NCBI GenBank assembly: GCA_021738565.1
Contig: JAIPBT010000003.1
Span: 1 to 64,000 of the forward strand
Source of the DNA: Bacteroidales bacterium
GTDB lineage: Bacteria; Bacteroidota; Bacteroidia; Bacteroidales; GCA-2748055
Direction: 5' to 3'
DNA length: 64,000 nucleotides
This document shows, piece after piece, positions 56,340 to 64,000 of the stretch; positions within the stretch are counted from its first letter, which is position 1; the number at the start of each line of letters is the position of its first letter. A program made the position numbers and the translations under genes. Below the pieces are notes generated by a model. It was not told the origin of the DNA. It searched no databases and saw nothing but the letters and a program-made list of their open reading frames with translations.

Positions 56340-56383
56340 AAAAGAAGATCTGCTGAAAAATTGAATAATAAATCGTTACCGAT

Positions 56384-56427
56384 CCCGGTTCCGTGCCCAC
56401 TGGACCCAACAGGCAGGAACTCCCGGG
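56384..56427 (+). other. GC-rich hairpin in the thrA leader
   Basis: Arms at 56384-56397 and 56412-56427 can pair in three blocks: CCCGG with CCGGG, TTCC with GGAA and TGCC with GGCA, 13 base pairs in total, with a one-base bulge on one side and three on the other and a 14-base loop. No run of Ts follows, so it is not a standard terminator. It stands out from the AT-rich surroundings and lies 34 bases before the thrA ATG. It may be a leader RNA structure or a processing site. Confidence 0.45.
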
Positions 56428-56461
56428 GCTAATATGAAAACAAAGGGAAGAAATTTAGAAT

Positions 56462-58903
56462 ATGAAGCCACAACAGTTAAAAGTACTTAAGTTCGGGGGT
56501 ACATCGATAGGAACTCCTGAAAACCTGAAGGTCGTAAGGAACATTATCGAATCCCGGCAAATGCCCTGTGTTGTCGTTGTATCAGCATTCAGCGGCATCA
56601 CCGACCTTATCATAAATACAGCTGCGGAAGCTAAAAAACATTCACCGGCTTATCGCGATCATTTATTTGAATTCAGGAAAAGACACTTTGATACGATCCA
56701 TGCAACCCTTGACAACCATAACCTGGAACATACGCTGAAAGAGACGGATGCGATCATCAATGAACTTGAGGACATACTGCAGGGGGTGTACCTTGTTGAG
56801 GACCTCAGTACAAAGACCATGGATTACCTGCTCAGTTTCGGAGAAAGGTTATCCGCACTGATCATAAGCAGGTTCATTCAAAATGCCATCTACTTTGATT
56901 CAAGGAAACTAATCAGGACCGACAGCAATTATTCAGGTGCCAATGTAAATTACAACTTTTCTGCAAAGCAAATTCAAAACCAGCTTGAAAACCTGGAAGG
57001 GACGGTCATACTGCCCGGATTTATTGCTTTCGACAACCAGGAAAACACCACCACACTGGGAAGAGGCGGTTCCGACTACACAGCAGCCATTATCGCAGCT
57101 GCATTAAAAGCAAGTGTCCTTGAAATATGGACGGATGTCGACGGATTCATGTCGGCAGATCCAAAAATTGTAAAGAAGGCCCATCCCATAGAATGTATGA
57201 GTTATGAGGAAGCTATGGAGCTTTCTCATTTCGGTGCCAAAGTGGTGTATACACCAACATTGACACCGGCTTTCCAGGAAAGTATACCCATTAGGATTCG
57301 CAATACATTTAATCCCGGCGCCCCGGGAACTCTGATCTCTCACCAGGGAATCTGCAAGTCCAATCACCTGATCAAGGGCATATCTTCCATTAACGATACA
57401 GACCTCATAACTGTAAAAGGAGCAGGAATGGTGGGAAAAGCAGGAACCTCTGCAAGGGTTTTCAGTGCACTTGCAAGAAACCATGTGAACGTCATCCTCA
57501 TCACCCAGGCATCTTCTGAGATGACCATTTCTTTTGCAGTGGATCCATCTGCAACAAATGAAGCCGTTAAAGGACTCAATGAAGAATTCGCCAATGAGAT
57601 CATGGTGAAAAAGGAAATGGAGATCGAAGTCCTCAGGGAACTCTCGATCATTGCTATTGTAGGTGAGGAAATGCGACATACTCCCGGAATTTCAGCCATT
57701 CTTTATCAATCACTGGGAAGGAACGGGATCAGTGCCATCGCAACAGCGCAGGGATCAAGCGAACTGAATATTTCTGTTGTGATAAGAAGAGAAAGCCTTA
57801 AAAAAGCTTTGAATGCCATCAATGAGGGGTTCTTTCTTTCCGATAAAAAGGAAATTCATTTGTATCTTGCCGGAACGGGAAATGTTGGAAAAAAATTGCT
57901 TAACCAGATCCGGCAACAGCAAGAAACACTGATCAGTTCCCACAGACTTAAAATAAATGTTGTTGGAATCACCAACTCAAGAAATATGATCATTGATACC
58001 GAGGGAATTGACCTCTCAGATCCTCTGTCATTGCTTGAAAAAGGTAAAAAAGCCAGCATCCCTGAGTTCGTCGAGGAGATAAGAAAAAACAATCTTCGCA
58101 ATTCCGTTTTAGTTGATTGCACGGCAAGCGAGATTCTCGCTGATACTTACATAGAATTGTTCAACAATTATGTTTCCGTGATCACTGCAAACAAAATAGC
58201 CTGTTCATCAGAATACAGAAAATACAGTGAATTAAAGAAAACGGCCATCCTGAAGGACATTAAATTCAGCTTTGAAACAAATGTTGGCGCCGGGCTTCCG
58301 GTAATCAGTACAATCGAAGATCTGATTAACAGTGGAGATAAAATACTTGAACTTGAGGCAGTCGTTTCCGGCACACTCAATTACATATTCAACATCCTTG
58401 ATGAGGATATGCCCCTGAGCAAAGCTGTAAGAATGGCCATGCAAAACGGGTATTCAGAACCGGATCCCCGGCTGGACCTTAGCGGAGAGGATGTCAAGAG
58501 AAAATTACTTATTCTCTCCAGGGAATCCGGGTATGCACTGGAAGAAAAAGATATTGAAATCAGGTCATTCCTGCCTGAGGATCTATTCAACGGGGATGTT
58601 GATGAATTTCTCAGGAAACTGAAATCCCTCGATGCTGAATGGGAATCAAAAAGGAAAAAGCTCGTTTCCCGTGGTACACGATGGAGATATGTAGCCTCCC
58701 TCAAAGACGGAAAAGGATCTGTAAGTCTTCAGGAAGTGGACGACAAACATCCAGCTTATGAACTGGCTGCCAGCAATAACATTATACTCCTTACCACCAC
58801 GAGATACAACGAGCTTCCCCTTGTTATCAAAGGATATGGAGCAGGGGCCGAAGTTACTGCAGCAGGCGTTTTTGCTGATGTTATCAGGGCAGGTAATGAG
58901 TGA
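56462..58903 (+). CDS. thrA: Bifunctional aspartokinase / homoserine dehydrogenase
   Basis: The 813-residue enzyme carries out the first and third steps from aspartate to threonine. The kinase half (about 1-290) starts [15 protein letters not shown] and has [15 protein letters not shown]; two ACT regulatory domains follow (about 310-460, [19 protein letters not shown]). The dehydrogenase half (about 465-813) has the NAD(P) loop [12 protein letters not shown], the catalytic region ANKIACS and SGTLNYIFN, and [22 protein letters not shown] domains suggest threonine feedback. It opens the threonine cluster; the stop codon lies within a short GTGA repeat. Confidence 0.95.
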   Translation: MKPQQLKVLKFGGTSIGTPENLKVVRNIIESRQMPCVVVVSAFSGITDLIINTAAEAKKHSPAYRDHLFEFRKRHFDTIHATLDNHNLEHTLKETDAIINELEDILQGVYLVEDLSTKTMDYLLSFGERLSALIISRFIQNAIYFDSRKLIRTDSNYSGANVNYNFSAKQIQNQLENLEGTVILPGFIAFDNQENTTTLGRGGSDYTAAIIAAALKASVLEIWTDVDGFMSADPKIVKKAHPIECMSYEEAMELSHFGAKVVYTPTLTPAFQESIPIRIRNTFNPGAPGTLISHQGICKSNHLIKGISSINDTDLITVKGAGMVGKAGTSARVFSALARNHVNVILITQASSEMTISFAVDPSATNEAVKGLNEEFANEIMVKKEMEIEVLRELSIIAIVGEEMRHTPGISAILYQSLGRNGISAIATAQGSSELNISVVIRRESLKKALNAINEGFFLSDKKEIHLYLAGTGNVGKKLLNQIRQQQETLISSHRLKINVVGITNSRNMIIDTEGIDLSDPLSLLEKGKKASIPEFVEEIRKNNLRNSVLVDCTASEILADTYIELFNNYVSVITANKIACSSEYRKYSELKKTAILKDIKFSFETNVGAGLPVISTIEDLINSGDKILELEAVVSGTLNYIFNILDEDMPLSKAVRMAMQNGYSEPDPRLDLSGEDVKRKLLILSRESGYALEEKDIEIRSFLPEDLFNGDVDEFLRKLKSLDAEWESKRKKLVSRGTRWRYVASLKDGKGSVSLQEVDDKHPAYELAASNNIILLTTTRYNELPLVIKGYGAGAEVTAAGVFADVIRAGNE

Positions 58904-58932
58904 CGAGGTGACTGGGTGAGGGGGTGATGTTT
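58900..58932 (+). repeat. Short degenerate GTGA tandem repeat
   Basis: Four imperfect units of 8-9 bases run GTGACGAG, GTGACTGG, GTGAGGGGG and GTGATGTT, starting at the last codon of thrA. Similar GTGA-rich runs between genes are, as I recall, frequent in some Bacteroidota genomes. It fills half of the gap to the next gene. Confidence 0.6.
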
Positions 58933-58972
58933 TGAAATTTGCTTTATACAATAAAAAAAATAAAGAATACAG

Positions 58973-59632
58973 ATGATCAACGCTGCAATATTTGACATGG
59001 ATGGATTGCTGATAGATACCGAACCTTACTGGCAGGCAACTGAGCGGAAAGTATTCCATGAACTGGGCATCCGGATCACAAAGGAGATGCAGGTGGATAC
59101 ATTCGGTTTGCGGTCCGATGAGCAGATCAGGCACTGGTACAACAAAAATCCCTGGAAAGGACCTGGTGTTAAGGAAGTTGAAGAAATGTACAATGAAATC
59201 ATGCTAAAATATTTCAGGGAAGAGGCGGAATTAATGGAGGGGGCCCTGCAGGCACTTGATTTTTTCAGCAATAAGGACCTGCCCATGGCCCTGGCATCAT
59301 CATCGAATATGGAACTGATCAACGCGTTTCTTGACAGGTTCGGTATGCACCATTATTTCCTGGTAGCGTATTCTGCCGAGTTTGAGAAATACGGCAAACC
59401 CCACCCCGGCGTTTACCTGGAAACAGCAAGAAGAATGAATGCCAATCCTGTTTATTGTGTGGCCCTTGAAGACTCATTCCACGGGGTGATCGCTGCAAAG
59501 GCTGCACGGATGAAGACCATTGCTGTTCCGGAACATGCAGACGAACGTTTTGGCGCATCAGATATAATTTTAAATTCACTCTCTGATCTGAACGAGGATG
59601 TATTTGAACAACTTATGATATTGCCCGGATGA
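58973..59632 (+). CDS. HAD-family phosphatase (HxpB-like) in the threonine operon
   Basis: The 219-residue protein is a beta-phosphoglucomutase-type HAD hydrolase: catalytic DMDGLLIDTEP, then ALASSSNMELI, the lysine in KYGKPHPGVYLETA and ALEDSFHGVIAAKAA. It resembles hexitol phosphatase HxpB (YniC), which acts on sugar phosphates. Its stop overlaps the thrB start by 4 bases (ATGA), so the two are translationally coupled. A role in threonine synthesis, for example with phosphohomoserine, is possible but not shown by sequence. Confidence 0.85.
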   Translation: MINAAIFDMDGLLIDTEPYWQATERKVFHELGIRITKEMQVDTFGLRSDEQIRHWYNKNPWKGPGVKEVEEMYNEIMLKYFREEAELMEGALQALDFFSNKDLPMALASSSNMELINAFLDRFGMHHYFLVAYSAEFEKYGKPHPGVYLETARRMNANPVYCVALEDSFHGVIAAKAARMKTIAVPEHADERFGASDIILNSLSDLNEDVFEQLMILPG

Positions 59633-60555
59633 AAAATGAAGTAACAGTATATTGTCCGGCCACGATCTCAAATGTAGGTCCGGGTTTTGATCTCCTGGGA
59701 TTTGCCCTTGAAGAACCCGGGGATGAAATTACACTCAGGAGGAATGACACATGCACCCTCAGGTTGTATGATGAATCAGGTGCCGGACTTCCACTTGATC
59801 CAAAGAAAAACGTCGCTGCCATTGCAGCTGCTGCACTGCTGGAAGATTCAGGAATCACTGATGGATTTGACATCATATTCAAAAAGAAGATCAGACCAGG
59901 AAGCGGACTGGGATCCTCAGCCGCGAGTGCTGTGGCAGCAGTAGTTGGTATCAATGAACTGTTACCTGAGAACCATGAAACGGCTGCGCTTTTCCCATAT
60001 GCAATGGAAGGAGAGGTTGCTGCAAGCGGCTCATTTCATGCTGACAATGTTGCCCCTGCACTGCTGGGAGGCTTTATCCTGATCAGGAGTTACAACCCAG
60101 TGGATATCAAGCACATCCCTTATCCTGACGACCTGTATTGCGCAGTTGTACATCCTGACCTGGATTTCAAGACCTATGAAGGAAGAAAGATTCTGCCGAA
60201 AAATGTTCCCCTTACTGATGCAATCGCACAGGCTGGTAATCTGGCCGGACTCATTGCCGGGCTTACAACCTCGGATCATGGTCTCATCGGCCGGTCAGTC
60301 ATCGACCATTTCGCAGAACCTCTGAGAACAAAAAAATTACCACATTTCAATGAACTAAAGGAAAATACGCTGAAAAATGGTGCACTGGGAACCGGTTTAT
60401 CAGGTTCCGGTCCGAGTATCTTCTCGCTTTGCCGAAGCAGTGAAATAGCTGCTTCGGTTGCCCACATCATGATGGAACATTTTACGTTAAACAGCATCAC
60501 ATCAAGGACCTATGTTTCCAGGGTTAGTGAAGCGGGTTGCAGAATTACAGGGTGA
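59629..60555 (+). CDS. thrB: Homoserine kinase
   Basis: ThrB phosphorylates homoserine. The 308-residue GHMP kinase has the N-terminal PATISNVGPGFDLLGFAL, the phosphate loop RPGSGLGSSAASAVAAV and the C-terminal GTGLSGSGPSIFSL. It starts inside the stop of the HAD gene and ends 1 base before thrC, so all three are tightly linked. Confidence 0.95.
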   Translation: MKNEVTVYCPATISNVGPGFDLLGFALEEPGDEITLRRNDTCTLRLYDESGAGLPLDPKKNVAAIAAAALLEDSGITDGFDIIFKKKIRPGSGLGSSAASAVAAVVGINELLPENHETAALFPYAMEGEVAASGSFHADNVAPALLGGFILIRSYNPVDIKHIPYPDDLYCAVVHPDLDFKTYEGRKILPKNVPLTDAIAQAGNLAGLIAGLTTSDHGLIGRSVIDHFAEPLRTKKLPHFNELKENTLKNGALGTGLSGSGPSIFSLCRSSEIAASVAHIMMEHFTLNSITSRTYVSRVSEAGCRITG

Positions 60556-60556
60556 T

Positions 60557-61861
60557 ATGAAATACTATTCAACAAAGAACAGGAATATCAGGGCAGGACT
60601 CGAAGATGCAGTTAAAAACGGAATGGCTCCCGACAAAGGCCTCTACATGCCTGAAAAATTCCCGGTTCTTTCACGCTATGAACTCGAAAGAATAAAGAAG
60701 AGCGAGTCCCTTACTGAAACCGGAATGATACTGGCCAGAAAGTTGTTCATGGATGACCTGGATAACGAAAGCATAGAAAAGATCATTACATGTGCCCTGG
60801 TTTTTGATACGCCTGTTGTGAAAATCACTGACAGGATACTCGCCCTGGAACTCTTTCACGGACCAACCCTTGCCTTTAAAGATGTTGGGGCAAGGTTCAT
60901 GGCGCAGATACTGAAACATTTCAATCGGCAAATTGAACAGCCCATCCATGTACTTGTAGCTACATCAGGAGATACGGGCAGCGCCGTCGCAAACGGGTTC
61001 CTGGATATGGAAGGGATCAAAGTGCATGTGCTGTATCCGTCCGGTCAGGTAAGTGAACTGCAGGAAAAGCAGTTTACCACCTTGGGGAAAAACATCACTG
61101 CACTTGAAGTAGATGGCACTTTCGACGATTGCCAAACCCTTGTAAAACAGGCTTTTGCTGACGATGAAATTCGCAGTAAAATGATGTTAACATCAGCAAA
61201 CTCCATTAATCTCGCCAGGCTTCTGCCACAATCATTTTATTATTTCAGGGCCTGGAGCCAGACCGACGCAGAACAATTGGTGGTCTCAGTGCCCAGTGGA
61301 AATTACGGAAACCTTACTGCAGGACTGTTGGCCAGGGAAATGGGGTTGCCTGTTAACATGTTTCTTGCTGCTTCCAATGCGAATGATGTGGTGCCGGAAT
61401 ACCTTGCCACATCCGTATACACTCCCAGGAGTTCTGTTAAAACTATTGCGAATGCAATGGATGTTGGCGCTCCCAGTAATTTTGAAAGGATCCTAAATAT
61501 TTTTGATCAAAAGCATGAGAGGGTGTCCAGACATATTAAGGGATACAGTTTCAGTGACCGGGAGATTCGTGAGATCATCTCAACCGCTTACAGAACTCAC
61601 GGCTATATCCTTGATCCCCATGGCGCAACAGGTTATGAGGCAGCACGTCAATTCCTTGAAAGCAACCCGCAAAGCACTGTTGTTTTTCTTGAAACGGCGC
61701 ATCCCTCAAAATTCCCGGAAACAGTGAATGGTCTTACAGATGGAACCCCGGAAGTTCCCGACAGGTTGAAAGATTTTATCACGGGTAAGAAAGAGAGTAT
61801 TCCAATCTCCAGAAAATACCGGGCATTCAGGGAGTACTTGAAATCCTCCCGCCATGTTTAA
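60557..61861 (+). CDS. thrC: Threonine synthase
   Basis: ThrC converts phosphohomoserine to threonine with PLP. The 434-residue protein has the PLP lysine Lys108 in HGPTLAFKDVGARF, the ATSGDTGSAVANGF loop and VPSGNYGNLTAGLLA. ATG at 60557, one base after the thrB stop, gives the normal start MKYYSTKN; an earlier ATG within thrB is not used. Its stop codon shares TTTAAA with that of the convergent gdhA. Confidence 0.95.
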   Translation: MKYYSTKNRNIRAGLEDAVKNGMAPDKGLYMPEKFPVLSRYELERIKKSESLTETGMILARKLFMDDLDNESIEKIITCALVFDTPVVKITDRILALELFHGPTLAFKDVGARFMAQILKHFNRQIEQPIHVLVATSGDTGSAVANGFLDMEGIKVHVLYPSGQVSELQEKQFTTLGKNITALEVDGTFDDCQTLVKQAFADDEIRSKMMLTSANSINLARLLPQSFYYFRAWSQTDAEQLVVSVPSGNYGNLTAGLLAREMGLPVNMFLAASNANDVVPEYLATSVYTPRSSVKTIANAMDVGAPSNFERILNIFDQKHERVSRHIKGYSFSDREIREIISTAYRTHGYILDPHGATGYEAARQFLESNPQSTVVFLETAHPSKFPETVNGLTDGTPEVPDRLKDFITGKKESIPISRKYRAFREYLKSSRHV

Positions 61862-63195
61862 AACAATCCCTGGTCAACCATTGAATTGGCAACTTTCAGG
61901 AAACCTGCAATATTTGCACCTTTTACATAATCAATGTATCCATCTTCATCGGTGCCATGTTCAACGCAATTTTGATGAATATTGGTCATAATATGATGCA
62001 GCCTGTCGTCCACCTCTGCCCGGCTCCAATTGATCTTCATTGAGTTTTGAGCCATCTCCAGTCCTGAAGTTGCTACTCCGCCGGCATTTGCAGCTTTTCC
62101 TGGTGCATACAGCAACCCGCTTCCCTGAAATACTTCTATGGCTTCAGGTGTGCATGGCATATTTGCACCCTCACAAACGCACATGCATCCATTTTTGACC
62201 AGTGCTTCAGCATCCTCTTTTTCCAGTTCATTCTGAGTGGCGCACGGAAGGGCAATGTCGACATCAACTTCCCAAGGGCGCTTGCCCTGGAAAAATTCCC
62301 CGCTTTCAAATTCAAGTGCATAGGGAGCTACTATATCTTCATTGGTGGCCCTTAATTCAAGCATATAATCAATCTTTTCCCCTGAAATTCCTTCAGAATC
62401 ATATACATATCCGTCAGGTCCTGAGAGTGTGACTACTTTCCCCCCCAGCTCCGTAACTTTTAATGCTGCTCCCCAGGCTACATTACCAAAGCCTGAAATG
62501 GCCACTTTTTTACCTTTGAGGTCCTCTCCCTTGGTGGCAAGCATTTCCTTGGCAAAATATACACATCCGAATCCGGTTGCCTCAGGCCTGATCAATGATC
62601 CTCCCCAGTTCAGTCCCTTCCCGGTAAGCACACCCGTATTTTCGCGGGCAAGCTTTCTGTAGGCACCGTACAAATATCCTATTTCCCTTCCCCCTACTCC
62701 AATATCACCTGCAGGCACATCTGTATTTGGGCCGATGATGTTCCACAATTCCAGCATGAACGACTGGCAGAATCGCATGATTTCGGCATTGGATTTCCCC
62801 TTGGGATCAAAATCCGATCCACCCTTCGCTCCGCCCATTGGCAGGGAAGTCAGGCTGTTCTTAAAGATCTGCTCAAATCCAAGGAATTTCAGGATGCTGA
62901 GATTAACACTCGGGTGAAACCTCAAACCACCTTTATATGGTCCGATGGCATTGTTGAATTGTATTCGGAATCCCCTGTTCACATGGATCCTTCCCTGGTC
63001 ATCTGCCCACGGTACTTTAAATGTCAGTACCCGGTCCGGCTCTATCAGTCGCTCAATGATCTTCGATGATTCGAACTGAGGGTTTTCATTGTAAATCTCT
63101 TCAATGGATTCCAGGACTTCATGAACTGCCTGGTGAAACTCAATTTCACCCGGATTTTTTTTCACCAGTTCATTCATAATCAGATCAACATTCAT
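61858..63195 (-). CDS. gdhA: Glutamate dehydrogenase (NADP-type, hexameric)
   Basis: The 445-residue enzyme makes glutamate from ammonia and 2-oxoglutarate. It has the substrate-site GPYKGGLRFHPSVN, PMGGAKGGSDFDPKGKS with the catalytic lysine, DVPAGDIGVGGREIGYLYGAY and the nucleotide loop AISGFGNVAWGA. Length and motifs match the E. coli GdhA group, which favours NADP. I saw no clear -7 box in the region upstream. Confidence 0.95.
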   Translation of the reverse strand: MNVDLIMNELVKKNPGEIEFHQAVHEVLESIEEIYNENPQFESSKIIERLIEPDRVLTFKVPWADDQGRIHVNRGFRIQFNNAIGPYKGGLRFHPSVNLSILKFLGFEQIFKNSLTSLPMGGAKGGSDFDPKGKSNAEIMRFCQSFMLELWNIIGPNTDVPAGDIGVGGREIGYLYGAYRKLARENTGVLTGKGLNWGGSLIRPEATGFGCVYFAKEMLATKGEDLKGKKVAISGFGNVAWGAALKVTELGGKVVTLSGPDGYVYDSEGISGEKIDYMLELRATNEDIVAPYALEFESGEFFQGKRPWEVDVDIALPCATQNELEKEDAEALVKNGCMCVCEGANMPCTPEAIEVFQGSGLLYAPGKAANAGGVATSGLEMAQNSMKINWSRAEVDDRLHHIMTNIHQNCVEHGTDEDGYIDYVKGANIAGFLKVANSMVDQGLF

Positions 63196-63563
63196 ACGTT
63201 AGAAATTTTTGTTGAAAATTAAAAACTAACTCCGGGGTCGACTGCAAGCATGCCGAGCCTTTTGATGACGTAAAGTTGATTCTTTAGCGCAAGATTAACA
63301 AGGATTTTTGATATGATAAAAAACATGGAATGTACGATTCATCCAAATTAGCCGGGCAAAAGGACCGAGGCAAACAGAAAGGATTACATTTATTCAGATC
63401 CTTGTTTTACCGGCATATAAAAAATAAAGCCAGGATCCAACTGTTCTTCAGTTTGGATCCAGGCCTTGATATAAAAACATCCAAATATGAAAGTCAAAAG
63501 AAATTTTAGCTTCTCAGGGAAGCCCCTTTTGCTCCAGATACACCAAATTTCTCCGTAAAAGAT
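63196..63563. other. Intergenic region between gdhA and sodA
   Basis: These 368 bases hold the leader of gdhA and the terminator of the upstream superoxide dismutase gene (63421-63467). I see no credible gene; a 23-codon plus-strand frame at 63487-63558 has no supporting signals. No clear -7/-33 pair for gdhA was found. Confidence 0.5.
63421..63467 (-). terminator. Intrinsic terminator after sodA
   Basis: Arms at 63428-63443 and 63449-63467 share GGATCCAA and CTG and form a long, nearly perfect hairpin with a 5-base loop (TTCTT) and a one-base bulge. On the minus strand it is followed by a T-rich stretch (TTTATTTTTTAT). It lies about 100 bases past the sodA stop. Confidence 0.7.
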
Positions 63564-64000
63564 CTACACAAAATCTTTGTACATCCTGCTCACTGTATCC
63601 CAGTTCACAAGATTCCAGAAATTGCTGATGTATTCAGTACGCTTGTTCTGGTATTTTAGGTAATAGGCATGTTCCCAGACATCAATGTTGAGAATTGGGG
63701 AACCTTTAACAGTGGCAATGTCCATGAGCGGGTTGTCCTGGTTCGATGTAGCAACAACTTGCAGTGCCCCCTCTTCATCAACGATGAGCCATGCCCATCC
63801 GGACCCGAACTGGGTTGCAGCTGCATTTGAAAACAACTCTTTGAAGGCATCGAATGATCCAAATGAATCCTCAATGGCCTCTAACAATTCACCCTCAGGT
63901 TGGCCTCCCCCGTCCGGACTCATGAAATTCCAGAATAGTGAGTGGTTGAAATAGCCACCTCCGTTATTCCTCACCCCTGGCCCATACTGGGAAATATTGG
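63564..64000 (-). CDS. sodA: Superoxide dismutase, Mn/Fe family (5' end cut off)
   Basis: The last 145 residues of a superoxide dismutase are present; the frame stays open to the right edge (reading [15 protein letters not shown] at the cut). Metal ligands visible are His in FNHSLFW and the Asp and His of [11 protein letters not shown]; the first histidine is beyond the edge. Gly in [10 protein letters not shown] and Gln in NQDNPL are the manganese-type choices at the two positions that usually separate Mn from Fe enzymes, so Mn or cambialistic use is likely. Confidence 0.93.
   Translation of the reverse strand, partial: NISQYGPGVRNNGGGYFNHSLFWNFMSPDGGGQPEGELLEAIEDSFGSFDAFKELFSNAAATQFGSGWAWLIVDEEGALQVVATSNQDNPLMDIATVKGSPILNIDVWEHAYYLKYQNKRTEYISNFWNLVNWDTVSRMYKDFV

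Noticed and set aside
63487-63558. A 23-codon plus-strand frame between gdhA and sodA
   Set aside because: No ribosome site or -7 box, and it overlaps the region just downstream of sodA; chance frame is likelier.
1-64000. tRNA, rRNA, CRISPR arrays and prophage genes
   Set aside because: Looked for by eye on both strands; no cloverleaf with a GGTTCRA-type arm, no regular spaced repeats and no phage structural or integrase genes were seen.

Overview
The window looks like a piece of a Bacteroidota chromosome, probably Bacteroidales in the broad sense. The evidence is a set of type IX secretion genes (GldJ, PorU, PorV, a PorP/SprF-family protein and a T9SS Plug protein), -7 promoter boxes of the form TAnnTTTG, an 800-residue fused 2-oxoacid dehydrogenase E1, a complete Na+-NQR operon, and few Shine-Dalgarno sequences. 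It is almost entirely housekeeping and envelope chromosome. I see no prophage, CRISPR array, rRNA or tRNA, and the only mobile element is the 5' end of a group II intron at the left edge.

Layout. 1-8.0 kb: group IIC intron end, terminator, gldJ, a porP/sprF-like gene, then porU and porV (secretion and surface attachment). 8.0-14.2 kb: ispF, a CoA-binding protein, a thioredoxin, urocanate hydratase, a DCC protein, an NhaC antiporter and YqgE. 14.2-18.1 kb: a tightly packed minus-strand unit amn-holA-rhomboid-gmhB, a divergent stand-alone HsdR_N-type nuclease domain, and an acetyltransferase. 18.1-24.5 kb: a TPR/PD40 protein with a C-terminal membrane anchor, a glycosyltransferase fused to a degenerate sugar-phosphate transferase, lysA and recR. 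24.6-30.8 kb: a sodium/solute symporter, an acyl-CoA ligase and alaS. 30.9-37.5 kb: three tandem M23 peptidase paralogues and a CapA-like lipoprotein, then merR, nif3 and a zinc-ribbon coiled-coil gene. 37.5-41.2 kb: a second CapA-like protein and the fused E1 enzyme.

41.3-48.9 kb is a Na+-NQR block: nqrABCDEF on the minus strand with a recognisable promoter and terminator, apbE (flavin transferase for NqrB and NqrC) downstream, and two tiny membrane proteins facing apbE. One of the two carries the NqrM cysteine pattern and the other looks like a divergent copy, so the locus appears to hold the enzyme together with its flavin and iron maturation factors. 49.2-55.4 kb: T9SS Plug protein, HD-domain protein, DUF1858 protein, a large unrecognised membrane protein, hldD and a queD/folE pair. 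55.5-61.9 kb: fabD, then a threonine operon (thrA, a HAD phosphatase, thrB, thrC) preceded by a GC-rich hairpin. 61.9-64 kb: glutamate dehydrogenase and a superoxide dismutase cut by the right edge.

Gene packing is dense. Six convergent pairs overlap at their 3' ends, and several apparent upstream starts are TTG codons outside the true gene; starts given here use the first plausible ATG or GTG supported by family alignment. All family assignments come from recognising motifs by eye, without database searches.
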